Assembly (NCBI GenBank): GCA_964365465.1
Contig: CAYIPT010000001.1
Location: 1-57,309 of the forward strand
DNA: 57,309 nt
Source of the DNA: WO2-35-19 sp964365465
GTDB lineage: Bacteria > Patescibacteriota > Minisyncoccia > Phycocordibacterales > WO2-35-19
Reading direction: 5' to 3'
Shown: one piece after another, positions 34,699 through 42,588 of the stretch
Numbering within the stretch: the first letter of the stretch is position 1
How the letters are laid out: every line of letters starts with the position of its first letter
The notes under the pieces: generated by a model
The model's input: the letters and a program-made list of their open reading frames with translations, nothing else
Database searches by the model: none
What the model was told of the DNA's origin: nothing
Made by a program: the position numbers and the translations under genes

Positions 34699-35457
34699 CT
34701 AAAGATTATTTAAGGTTTTTTTCTTTATGACAAGCAAAATAGATACCCCGAAAGGAAAGTTACAATATTTCAATATCTTTCTCTCAAAATCAAATATCGC
34801 ATAAAATAAATCATTAAGGAGTGTATTATTAATGCTAAGATCCGAATACCTTGATTTAAATTTGAGAAATCTGCTGCCCAGACGTATTAGGGAAATGGGC
34901 AAGAATAATATGGTATTAAAATAGCTTTTTTTAATAATTTCAAATTCTCCCGCCTGTTCTGATACCTTTATAATTTCACTCAAGGTATACCGCCTAAAAT
35001 GTTGAGAAATCTCGTCTTGGACCCCCCAAAGAAACATGAAAGCCGGAACCATAACAACAATAAAACCGCCTGGGCGGAGAAGGGAGTAGAAATATCTAAA
35101 AGTTTTCTCATGATTATTTATGTGTTCCAAAACATCAAGAGAAACAATGACATCAAAAGACTCCGGGAAAAGTATCTTTTCAGTGTCAAGATAAATATTT
35201 TTTATATTATGTTCGCGACCATATTTTATAGCTTCTTCTGATATATCAATTCCACAAGTATCGTAGCCTTCATTTTGCAACAACTTGGTGATGTGGCCAA
35301 AATTGCACCCGTAGTCCAAAATGGTACACCCTTTTTTGAAGTATTTTTGGGCCACATCTCTTAAGATATTATCTTTCACCCTAAACCACCAGTGACTCTT
35401 TTGGATGCTTTGATGCTGTTTGTGAAGTTTAATCTCCATATTTGCGAAAAAACTCAA
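34699..35457 (-). CDS. Class I SAM methyltransferase
   Basis: 252 residues. Motif I TILDYGCNFGHITKLL near 44-59, motif II CGIDISEEAI, motif IV FDVIVSLDVLEHINN near 108-122 and the post-motif RPGGFIVVMVPA; the UbiG/Methyltransf_11 type. Substrate probably a glycan or lipid-linked sugar. Separated from the radical SAM gene upstream by 10 bases and in the same operon. Confidence 0.85.
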   Translation of the reverse strand: MSFFANMEIKLHKQHQSIQKSHWWFRVKDNILRDVAQKYFKKGCTILDYGCNFGHITKLLQNEGYDTCGIDISEEAIKYGREHNIKNIYLDTEKILFPESFDVIVSLDVLEHINNHEKTFRYFYSLLRPGGFIVVMVPAFMFLWGVQDEISQHFRRYTLSEIIKVSEQAGEFEIIKKSYFNTILFLPISLIRLGSRFLKFKSRYSDLSINNTLLNDLFYAIFDFERKILKYCNFPFGVSILLVIKKKTLNNL

Positions 35458-35467
35458 AACTCATGTC

Positions 35468-36865
35468 TTAAATAAATTTTATGGATAATGCCATCTTAAT
35501 ATCTTCAAATAATGTTCCGTTTTTGATACTTATTTTTATTCTCTTAAATATAAACTCAGGGTTTAAGTATACTGTTCTATAAAACTTTTTGTAATAACTC
35601 TCTATAGTGTCCCATGAAAGATTTGGGTGGTCGTAAATCATAGAAGGTGCAGAATAGAATTTAAAATTTTCCCATTCATGAGTTTTTATTAACTTTTTAT
35701 TTTCAAGTTCATTAAACATTTCCGTGGCAGGCAATGGAATTGTAATGCTGATTTTTGCCAGATCCAAATTAAGTGACTTTGCAAAGTTGATTGTATCCTG
35801 CATGGTTTCTTCAGTTTCTCCCGGTAGGCCGATCATAAAATATCCTGCCACTTCCAGCCCTGCTTTTTTGGCCATTTTAACCGCTTTAATGACCTGCTCC
35901 AAATTTATCCCTTTTTTTATGTTATTTAATATTTTTTGATTTCCGGATTCAATTCCGAAATAAACTCTGTAACATCCGGCCCTTTTCATTTTATCCAGCA
36001 ATTCAAAATCTACCCTATCAACTCTTATGCCTGTAATAGTGCTCCAGATTATATCTACTTTTCTCTCAATCAATAAATCGCATATCTGTTTTGCCCTATC
36101 TAAATTCGTCGTAAACCCGTCATCAGTCAAATGTATCTCTTTAAAACCTATTTCTTTTATTTTGATGAACTCTTCTGCAACTCTTTCGGGAGATTTGACT
36201 CTAAAAGTTTTTCCAAAACAGCTTTTGTTGCAATAGGTGCACCCATAAGGGCAACCCCTGGAAGTTTCCACCCAAGCCACCGGATTTTTCTTTGCTATTG
36301 CGGAGGGTACTTTGTATTTATCTATATCGTAAAGATGATATGCCGGAAAGGGCAGAACATCTAAATCCTGTATAAATTCTTTTCTTTCATTAATAAAAAT
36401 TTCTTTCCCTTCTTTATACGCAATGCCTTTTATTTCTGAAAGTTTTTCCCCTTCCATCACTTCATTTAATGAAAAATCCCCTTCGCCGATAACCGCTATG
36501 TCTAAGGAAGTTTCTTTTAGTGCAGATTCTGGAAATGATGAGCAATGAGGTCCTCCTCCAACAATAACTATATTTTTATTTTTTTTCTTGATTATCTTAG
36601 TTACTCTATCTGCTTCCCTTATTAAAGGGGTGACGAAAGTTATACCCACGAAATCCGGGTTAAATTTCTCTAGTCGGTCTAATAATTTCAAGTCTCCCTG
36701 TTCATATAAATTGAAATCAAAAATCTCAACAATATGTTTTTTCCCCAAAAGGCTGCTGGCGATGCAAGCTAAACTCAGGGGTGGCGTTGAAGGGGCTACT
36801 TCTTTCATGCTGGTTTTCTCGTATATTTTTTCAAACGGCAAATTTATTAAAAGTACTTTTTTCAT
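35468..36865 (-). CDS. B12-binding-domain radical SAM protein
   Basis: 465 residues: N-terminal cobalamin-type domain (LLINLPFEKIYEKTSM, IVGGGPHCSSFP), radical SAM cluster CPYGCTYC near 209, FGIESGNQKILNNIKKG near 305. Same architecture as the protein at 29959-31425 but clearly diverged from it. It stands between a GT2 and a methyltransferase gene, so carbon modification of a sugar or lipid carrier is possible. Confidence 0.85.
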   Translation of the reverse strand: MKKVLLINLPFEKIYEKTSMKEVAPSTPPLSLACIASSLLGKKHIVEIFDFNLYEQGDLKLLDRLEKFNPDFVGITFVTPLIREADRVTKIIKKKNKNIVIVGGGPHCSSFPESALKETSLDIAVIGEGDFSLNEVMEGEKLSEIKGIAYKEGKEIFINERKEFIQDLDVLPFPAYHLYDIDKYKVPSAIAKKNPVAWVETSRGCPYGCTYCNKSCFGKTFRVKSPERVAEEFIKIKEIGFKEIHLTDDGFTTNLDRAKQICDLLIERKVDIIWSTITGIRVDRVDFELLDKMKRAGCYRVYFGIESGNQKILNNIKKGINLEQVIKAVKMAKKAGLEVAGYFMIGLPGETEETMQDTINFAKSLNLDLAKISITIPLPATEMFNELENKKLIKTHEWENFKFYSAPSMIYDHPNLSWDTIESYYKKFYRTVYLNPEFIFKRIKISIKNGTLFEDIKMALSIKFI

Positions 36866-36866
36866 A

Positions 36867-37592
36867 TCAAAACTTATCTTCCTTATTAATAATACCGAAT
36901 CGGTGTTTCAATATTAATAGAATCATTTTTAAGCCAACACTAACCACCTTAGAGAACCTGCCGGTCACCGAAGATGTTCCTACTCTCCTTAAATATTTAA
37001 CTGGAATCTCTATATATTTAATCTTGTGTCTTATAATCTGTAGCATCATATCTGGATTAAATTCATTTCCCCCAACACTGAATTTGCGCTTTATTTTTGT
37101 ATACGCCTTCTTATTGATAAGCCTATATGTACAGCCAACATCTGACAGATGGGATGTATTGAACAGCAATTCAATAAATTTTGCAACAAGAAGGTTCCCC
37201 CACTTCAAGAACTGACCCATATTAGCCCCTTCGCCTATCATAATTGAGGTGGTTCTTGTCCCGAACACAACATCAAAATCATCTGAATACGCTAAAAACT
37301 TTATTATATCCCCCGGATCAAAAGTCCCATCCGGTTCTATCATTATTGTAAGATCTCCGTTTGATTCTCCCAAAGCTTTTCTATACCCCCACCCGAATCC
37401 TTGTTTGGGTTCATAAAAGTATTTTGCTTTGGTTTTTAAAATCTCTTCCTTTGTCCCTTCTACTGCATTATTATCAACCGCTATTACTTCATCAACATAT
37501 TTTGTTTCAAACAAATCATCAATGCATTTCTTAATAGATTCTTTTTCATTATATGTTGAGAACGCTACCGAAACTTTTTTATTGTGATACAT
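36867..37592 (-). CDS. Family 2 glycosyltransferase
   Basis: 241 residues with a GT-A fold: VSVAFSTYNEKESIKKCI at the start, GFGWGYRKALGESNGDLTI near 66-84 and IEPDGTFDPGD near 86-96 in the DxD position. Similar in build to polyprenyl-phosphate sugar synthases; the end is basic and may rest on the membrane. Its first 28 bases overlap the end of the GT4 gene upstream. Confidence 0.85.
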   Translation of the reverse strand: MYHNKKVSVAFSTYNEKESIKKCIDDLFETKYVDEVIAVDNNAVEGTKEEILKTKAKYFYEPKQGFGWGYRKALGESNGDLTIMIEPDGTFDPGDIIKFLAYSDDFDVVFGTRTTSIMIGEGANMGQFLKWGNLLVAKFIELLFNTSHLSDVGCTYRLINKKAYTKIKRKFSVGGNEFNPDMMLQIIRHKIKYIEIPVKYLRRVGTSSVTGRFSKVVSVGLKMILLILKHRFGIINKEDKF

Positions 37593-38605
37593 AACTTGTT
37601 TATTAAAGCATTTAAGCTGTGATTTTCCAAGACATATTTTTGTAATTTTTCTGAAGCTATTTTTCTCTCTTCCTTATTTATATTTAGCCAAAATTTTATT
37701 TTCTCTGCAATATTTTCTGAAGTTTCTTTTTCTATTATCGTTCTATCATCAATTTCTCCATTTAGAGTTTTGTTAGCTACCACCAATAAACAACCGCAAG
37801 CAGCCGCTTCTAAAATGGTCTTATCAAAACTACCAGAAGGAGTAAGATTTACAAAAATATTATGTTCATTATAAATTTTTGGGGTTTCGTAATTTGGCAC
37901 AGATTTATAAAATTTTATTTTATTGTCTAATCCCAATTCTTTAACTCTAACCTTGAGAGAATCATAATAACTTTGGTCTTTAGGCAAGGGGTCGCCATAG
38001 AAATCGCAGACAAAATCAATATTTTTTTTATTAAGTATATTGAGTGCCTCTATAAACAAAAGTGGTTGTTTTATGGGGCTTATTCTTCCCAAAAACAATA
38101 CTGAGTTTTTCAATCTTTCAATCTTTAAATCTTTAAATCTTTCAATGTCTATGCCAACCGGCATTAAAATAGTTTTTTTACACTTGGCCACAAAAGCAAA
38201 TTTTGATGTGCAAAAAACTTTGTTTGAAAGGCAAACGGCAATTCTAGTAAATAAATTGCCATATTGGTGATTGCGCCATAAATATATTTTTTTTCTCAAA
38301 ATTTTCCATATAAATCCGCCGAGCAAAATATATTCCTGATTCATATGCACAAAAATAGAATCGTATTCTTTGTGCAAACCCAAAATCAAATTAAAAAAGT
38401 TTTTTATATATTTTATTTTGCTTTTTCCCGACTCTTTGCCCAAAGAAAAAATTTGAATATTTTTTGGCAAATTAAATTTTCCTTTTTCTAAACAAATAAC
38501 AGAAATTTTTTCAAATTTTTTTGAAAGCTCTGAAATCCAATTGTGAAAAAAACCTGAAATCGGGTCTTCTCTATCCACTTTTTGGGTGATTATTAAAAGC
38601 CGCAT
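37565..38605 (-). CDS. Family 4 glycosyltransferase
   Basis: 346 residues, GT-B: VLFLGRISPIKQPLLFIEAL near 170-189 and donor-site KTILEAAACGCLLVVANKTLNGEI near 268-291. Residues 152-165 (ERFKDLKIERLK) are encoded by short tandem repeats (38111-38149) that sit in a surface loop before the second domain. Starts one base past the stop of the upstream GT4-GtrA gene. Confidence 0.86.
   Translation of the reverse strand: MRLLIITQKVDREDPISGFFHNWISELSKKFEKISVICLEKGKFNLPKNIQIFSLGKESGKSKIKYIKNFFNLILGLHKEYDSIFVHMNQEYILLGGFIWKILRKKIYLWRNHQYGNLFTRIAVCLSNKVFCTSKFAFVAKCKKTILMPVGIDIERFKDLKIERLKNSVLFLGRISPIKQPLLFIEALNILNKKNIDFVCDFYGDPLPKDQSYYDSLKVRVKELGLDNKIKFYKSVPNYETPKIYNEHNIFVNLTPSGSFDKTILEAAACGCLLVVANKTLNGEIDDRTIIEKETSENIAEKIKFWLNINKEERKIASEKLQKYVLENHSLNALINKLCITIKKFR
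38111..38149. repeat. AATCTTT-type tandem repeat inside a GT4 gene
   Basis: CAATCTTT and AAATCTTT units recur five times in 39 bases and are translated in frame on the minus strand as alternating IERF/KDLK/IERL. Confidence 0.65.
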
Positions 38606-38606
38606 T

Positions 38607-40163
38607 TTATTTTCTGTTAAATATAAAAAATTTATAAAGAATGAAATTCTGAATCATTACGAAGAAGCCGGCGATTATTTGGGAAAATATATACCATATC
38701 CCCAAAACATCCACGCAAACAAACATTAGTGCGGTGTTGGTTATCGTTCCCAAAACGGCGGCTATAGAGAACCTTGAAAATTGGCGATGCATCTTGCCGA
38801 CCTTCATATCCCTGAAGACCACAAATTTTTGCAAGGTGAAGCTCACAATAAGAGAAACTAAGAAAGCTAATGTGGAAGAATACAGGTACCAAATGCCAGC
38901 GATATCGGTAAAAAGGTAAAGTGTAATTAGATTAACAGCCGTTGCTGTAATACCGCAAAAAAAGTATCGCAGAGTAATGAAAGAATTCCAGACCATAATC
39001 TTAAAATTAAATGCTCTTGACATGAAATTTCTTTTTTTGAAATTATCGGCTGTTTTTTTGATGGAATCAGCATATTTTTCAAAATAATTTTCGTGCGGCT
39101 TAAAATGATTGCTTGCGGCTGTTTTTGCGGATTCCCCTATTTTTCGCGCCAAGTTTTCGTTTTCGTAAATTTTTATGATGTTTTGGGCGAAACAGTCCGT
39201 ATCTTTGGCGTCGCAGACCATGGCCGATTCGTTATTTTCAAAAACATCTCCAACCAAACCGGTATCAGACAAAATAAGGGGCAGCCCGCAGGAAGCGGCT
39301 TCAACCATGGACATGCCGTATCCCTCATATAAAGAAGTTGAGATGTAAATATCAGCTTCCTCATAATACTTATTCAAATCGCTTTGCCAGCCAACAAAAT
39401 ATATTTTAGATTTAAGATTCAAGATTTCAGATAATTTTTCAAGATTTTTTCTTTCGCCGCCATCACCAACAATAGTAAAAGTCATTTCAGGAAATCTTTC
39501 AGACACAATTTTGAATGTTTTTATGGCGGTCTCTATATTTTTTTCTTTTTCTAATCTGCACACTGTTAAAATATTTTTTGTCTTAGATTTTTCTGTTTCG
39601 GATTTCGGATTTCGGATTTCGGATTTTTTAACAATTATAGGCAAAACATCAATATTTTTAGAAAATTTTTCAATTGACCGTTTGACTCTTTCCGAAACGA
39701 CTCTTACTCTATCCGAATATTTGAGCACAAATTCAGCAATCATGATACGTATCCGATTCAACCGATAAACTCTGGTAAAATATTTGGCCATAAAATCCGT
39801 GTGTATCTGTATGTGAAGGGGTAGACCAAAAAAAAGTTTGGCTATTGCCCCGATTAATCCGGTTTCAAAAGGGTCCTGCGCCGTTATCACGCAATTTTCA
39901 ATTTTTAATTTAAAATTTTTAATTAATTTTTTAATGATTAAAAGAGAGTTAAATATATAAAAAAGCTTGCTTCTGGAATTAGTTGGGTAAACAAAAATAT
40001 TATCTGCAATTTTCGTAACTCGTAACTCGTGCTTCGTATCTCGCTTATTAAATACTACGATATGAACTTCTTCAAAAAACTTCCCATATTCAATCTGTCT
40101 CTGCCGAACTGCCGAGTTTTCTTCAAAAAGCTTTCTGTCCGAACCTATAGAAATTACTTTCAT
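38607..40163 (-). CDS. Fusion of GT4 glycosyltransferase and GtrA-like membrane domain
   Basis: 518 residues. Residues 1-370 are a GT-B glycosyltransferase (ILTVCRLEKEKNIETAIKTF near 195, STSLYEGYGMSMVEAASCGLPLILSD near 270-295). Residues 393-515 contain four membrane helices with RYFFCGITATAVNLITLYLF and FTLQKFVVFRD, the GtrA/DPMS-like domain thought to flip polyprenyl-phosphate sugars. One frame therefore joins sugar transfer and a putative flippase. Three repeat-derived stretches lie in GT4 loops (39596-39627, 39891-39935, 40012-40043). The gene ends one base before the next GT4 starts. Confidence 0.85.
   Translation of the reverse strand: MKVISIGSDRKLFEENSAVRQRQIEYGKFFEEVHIVVFNKRDTKHELRVTKIADNIFVYPTNSRSKLFYIFNSLLIIKKLIKNFKLKIENCVITAQDPFETGLIGAIAKLFFGLPLHIQIHTDFMAKYFTRVYRLNRIRIMIAEFVLKYSDRVRVVSERVKRSIEKFSKNIDVLPIIVKKSEIRNPKSETEKSKTKNILTVCRLEKEKNIETAIKTFKIVSERFPEMTFTIVGDGGERKNLEKLSEILNLKSKIYFVGWQSDLNKYYEEADIYISTSLYEGYGMSMVEAASCGLPLILSDTGLVGDVFENNESAMVCDAKDTDCFAQNIIKIYENENLARKIGESAKTAASNHFKPHENYFEKYADSIKKTADNFKKRNFMSRAFNFKIMVWNSFITLRYFFCGITATAVNLITLYLFTDIAGIWYLYSSTLAFLVSLIVSFTLQKFVVFRDMKVGKMHRQFSRFSIAAVLGTITNTALMFVCVDVLGIWYIFSQIIAGFFVMIQNFILYKFFIFNRK
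39596..39627. repeat. TTTCGGA tandem repeat inside the GT4-GtrA gene
   Basis: The seven-base unit TTTCGGA occurs four times in a row. On the minus strand it is read in frame as part of KSEIRNPKSETEKS, residues about 178-190, at the junction of the two GT-B domains. Confidence 0.75.
40012..40043. repeat. CGTAACT-type tandem repeat inside the GT4-GtrA gene
   Basis: CGTAACT, CGTAACT, CGTGCTT and CGTATCT follow one another. Read in frame on the minus strand as RDTKHELRVTK, residues about 41-51. A further A/T-rich repeat at 39891-39935 is read as KNFKLKIEN. Confidence 0.7.
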
Positions 40164-41176
40164 TTTTTTATATTTGAAGTTTGAATAAATTCTTCAGCAA
40201 TATCTCCCCAGTTATGTACGAAATTAAAATTCCTGACTTTTTCTTTTGCCTCGGCATAACCTTCCTCAGTCAATAAATTTGAAACGGCTTCTTTTATTTC
40301 TTCTCCATTCAGGGGATCAACAAATACCCCCGCTTCTTTTATTCTCTCATAAATACCAACTTCTTTGGTGCAAATGAACGGGCGTCCGCATCTTATGGCG
40401 TCTAAAATTATGTTCGGGCTTACCTCTGATACCGAGACGGTTATAACACAGAAGCATTTTTTCATTTTCTCCATAAAATCGTTGTAAGGCAAACGCCCAT
40501 CAAACAAGAAAATCCCGTTTTGGCTTCTTTTTATTTCTTCAAAAATTTCACGAAGCGTTTTTGAATTTTTTACAACCAAATTTCTCGAAGAAGAAATGAA
40601 AATTTTCGATTCGTAATCCATATCTGATTCTTTTGGTCCGTAATAATTTTCAACTATGCGGGTTTTTTCTATATTAAGTTTATAAGCTTTTAAAAAAATA
40701 TCTCTCTGCCATTCGGTAGAAAAAATTATTTTTGAGGCATTCCTCAGAGTCCATTTTGTAACCAAGAAAATTATTTTTTCTTTCAAAGAAAAATTTATTT
40801 TTTCTGTTTGATAAAAACCTTTCAATAAAACTTTCCTTTTGTGCCTTTCGCAATATTGTTCCCACAAAAAATCACCCCCTGTTCGGATAACGCATTTTCG
40901 AAAAAATAATTTGGAAGCAAAAACGGTTGGGAAACCCGTCCCATATGTGTCCAAAGCAAAAATCATATTGGCTTTAAGCAAACTTGGAATTATTTTGAAA
41001 AAGAAAAAAATATGCCTCAAGCCGGTAGGTATATGATTTTCAATGGAAAAAGTTTTTATTGAAACTTCATGCCCCATTTTTTCAAACGCCTCTTTTAAAT
41101 TTTTGGCATATTGGGCCGGGCCTCCTATTTTGGGCGGATATATGCCTGTTGCTATGAGTATTTTTTTATTATTCAT
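40160..41176 (-). CDS. Family 4-like glycosyltransferase
   Basis: 338 residues with GT-B features: ILIATGIYPPKIGGPAQYAKNL at the N-terminus, and VSVSEVSPNIILDAIRCGRPFICT near 260-283 for the donor site. It overlaps the upstream ferredoxin by eight bases and the downstream GT4-GtrA gene by four (ATGA), so all three should be translated from one mRNA. Confidence 0.82.
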   Translation of the reverse strand: MNNKKILIATGIYPPKIGGPAQYAKNLKEAFEKMGHEVSIKTFSIENHIPTGLRHIFFFFKIIPSLLKANMIFALDTYGTGFPTVFASKLFFRKCVIRTGGDFLWEQYCERHKRKVLLKGFYQTEKINFSLKEKIIFLVTKWTLRNASKIIFSTEWQRDIFLKAYKLNIEKTRIVENYYGPKESDMDYESKIFISSSRNLVVKNSKTLREIFEEIKRSQNGIFLFDGRLPYNDFMEKMKKCFCVITVSVSEVSPNIILDAIRCGRPFICTKEVGIYERIKEAGVFVDPLNGEEIKEAVSNLLTEEGYAEAKEKVRNFNFVHNWGDIAEEFIQTSNIKK

Positions 41177-41393
41177 TTAATTTAATGGCCATGACCGGGC
41201 AGCCTTCAACGGCTTCTTTTACTTTTTTTAATTGCTCGGCAGATAATTCGACCGATATAGAATCAACCAAATTTTCTTCTTTTTTTATTTTACCCTTAAA
41301 ATGTTTTTCATCAAATTTAAACAGCTCGGGAACGCAGCTCTCGCAAAAACTACAGCCGATGCATTCTTTTTGATTGATTGATATTTTTACCAT
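41169..41393 (-). CDS. Small 4Fe-4S ferredoxin
   Basis: 74 residues. Cys ligands are in CIGCSFC (Cys11, 14, 17) and in GCPVMAI near 65, the single-cluster ferredoxin pattern; ESCVPELFKFDEKHFKG is typical of the Pyrococcus/Thermotoga-like type. It overlaps the next glycosyltransferase by eight bases. As a one-electron donor it might serve the radical SAM proteins of this island (29959-31425, 35468-36865), which need reducing power; that link is inferred. Confidence 0.88.
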   Translation of the reverse strand: MVKISINQKECIGCSFCESCVPELFKFDEKHFKGKIKKEENLVDSISVELSAEQLKKVKEAVEGCPVMAIKLNE

Positions 41394-41398
41394 ATTTA

Positions 41399-42568
41399 TT
41401 ATTTTATATTTTTAAAAACCGTTTCCATTTTTTTGGCAATCAGGTTCCAATCATATTTTTCTCTGGTTAATTTTTTGGCATTTTCTACAATTTTAGAGAC
41501 AAGATCAGGATTATTTATATACTCCATTACTTTTTTTGCAATGCTTTCCGGGTCGTTCACATTACAGAAAAGGCCTGTTTCCTCGTCTTTCAAAAAATCT
41601 ACTATCCCCCCAACAGGAGTTCCGATTATGGGAATGCCAGCGGCCATGGCTTCTACAAAAGAATTGCCCATACCTTCAGAAAGAGATGGGCGAATAAAAA
41701 TATCGCACACTTTCAAATATTTTGGCATCTCATTATGAGAAACACAACCTTTGAAGATTACTTTGTCTGAAACTTTTAGATTTTTAGTTAATTCTTTTAA
41801 TTTTTCCTCCAATTCACCTCCACCTAAAATTAAAAATTTAATATTTTCAGGCAGTTTTGGTAAGGCCTTTATCACATCTCCTACTCCATTCTTTTCTGTT
41901 AATCTAGAAGTTGTGATAAGAATAATATCGTTTTTTTCTAGATTTAAATCTTTTCTGATTTTTTCTTTTTCTTCTTTATTTAATTCAATATTAAATTTAT
42001 CTATATCAGCCCCATTTGGAATTACTTCAATCTTGCCTTCATATCCAAATTTTTTAGCCCGTTCTGCAAGATATGAACTAATAACAGTCAAAATTTTTGT
42101 ATTTTTAAGCGCTAACCGCCAAGATAAATTTATAAGCCCAAACCAGCGATTTTTGAAATGCTCTTCCGAATCCCCTTCTTGCAGAGTTAAAATTACGGGC
42201 ATCGGTTTCCAAAAACGGATTATGTTTGCAATGTAAGCGGCACCACTTGCAAATGTGACCATCACACACCAGTAATAACCGTAGTTATTTTTTGAATTCA
42301 AATGAAGAGCATAAAAAGCTCCCCAAAAAGGCAAAATTAATTTATCTAAAATAGAAATGCCAAAACCTAAACGATAAACATTAACATTCCCAATCCTCTC
42401 CGACCTGTCAAAGGTTCCCTTTGACACTTTACTATCCAGGCGTGCCGTGATCAAATCAAACTGAATATCAGAAATTCTGTCTGTAATTTCTTTAATTGCC
42501 ACTTCTGCTCCTCCCACAAATGGATAGTATGCGGTTGAAAATATGAGTATTTTTTTGGTTTTTTCCAC
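41399..42568 (-). CDS. Family 4 glycosyltransferase
   Basis: 389 residues, GT-B: ILIFSTAYYPFVGGAEVAIKEI at the start, IILITTSRLTEKNGVGDVIKAL near 210 and IRPSLSEGMGNSFVEAMAAGIPIIGTPVGG near 290-320 (EX7E-type donor site). Textbook GT4 of the WcaL/PimA type; acceptor unknown. Five bases before the ferredoxin start; first gene of a long minus-strand operon running to about 34.7 kb. Confidence 0.9.
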   Translation of the reverse strand: MEKTKKILIFSTAYYPFVGGAEVAIKEITDRISDIQFDLITARLDSKVSKGTFDRSERIGNVNVYRLGFGISILDKLILPFWGAFYALHLNSKNNYGYYWCVMVTFASGAAYIANIIRFWKPMPVILTLQEGDSEEHFKNRWFGLINLSWRLALKNTKILTVISSYLAERAKKFGYEGKIEVIPNGADIDKFNIELNKEEKEKIRKDLNLEKNDIILITTSRLTEKNGVGDVIKALPKLPENIKFLILGGGELEEKLKELTKNLKVSDKVIFKGCVSHNEMPKYLKVCDIFIRPSLSEGMGNSFVEAMAAGIPIIGTPVGGIVDFLKDEETGLFCNVNDPESIAKKVMEYINNPDLVSKIVENAKKLTREKYDWNLIAKKMETVFKNIK

Positions 42569-42588
42569 TTCCGAACTATACCAAAAAT

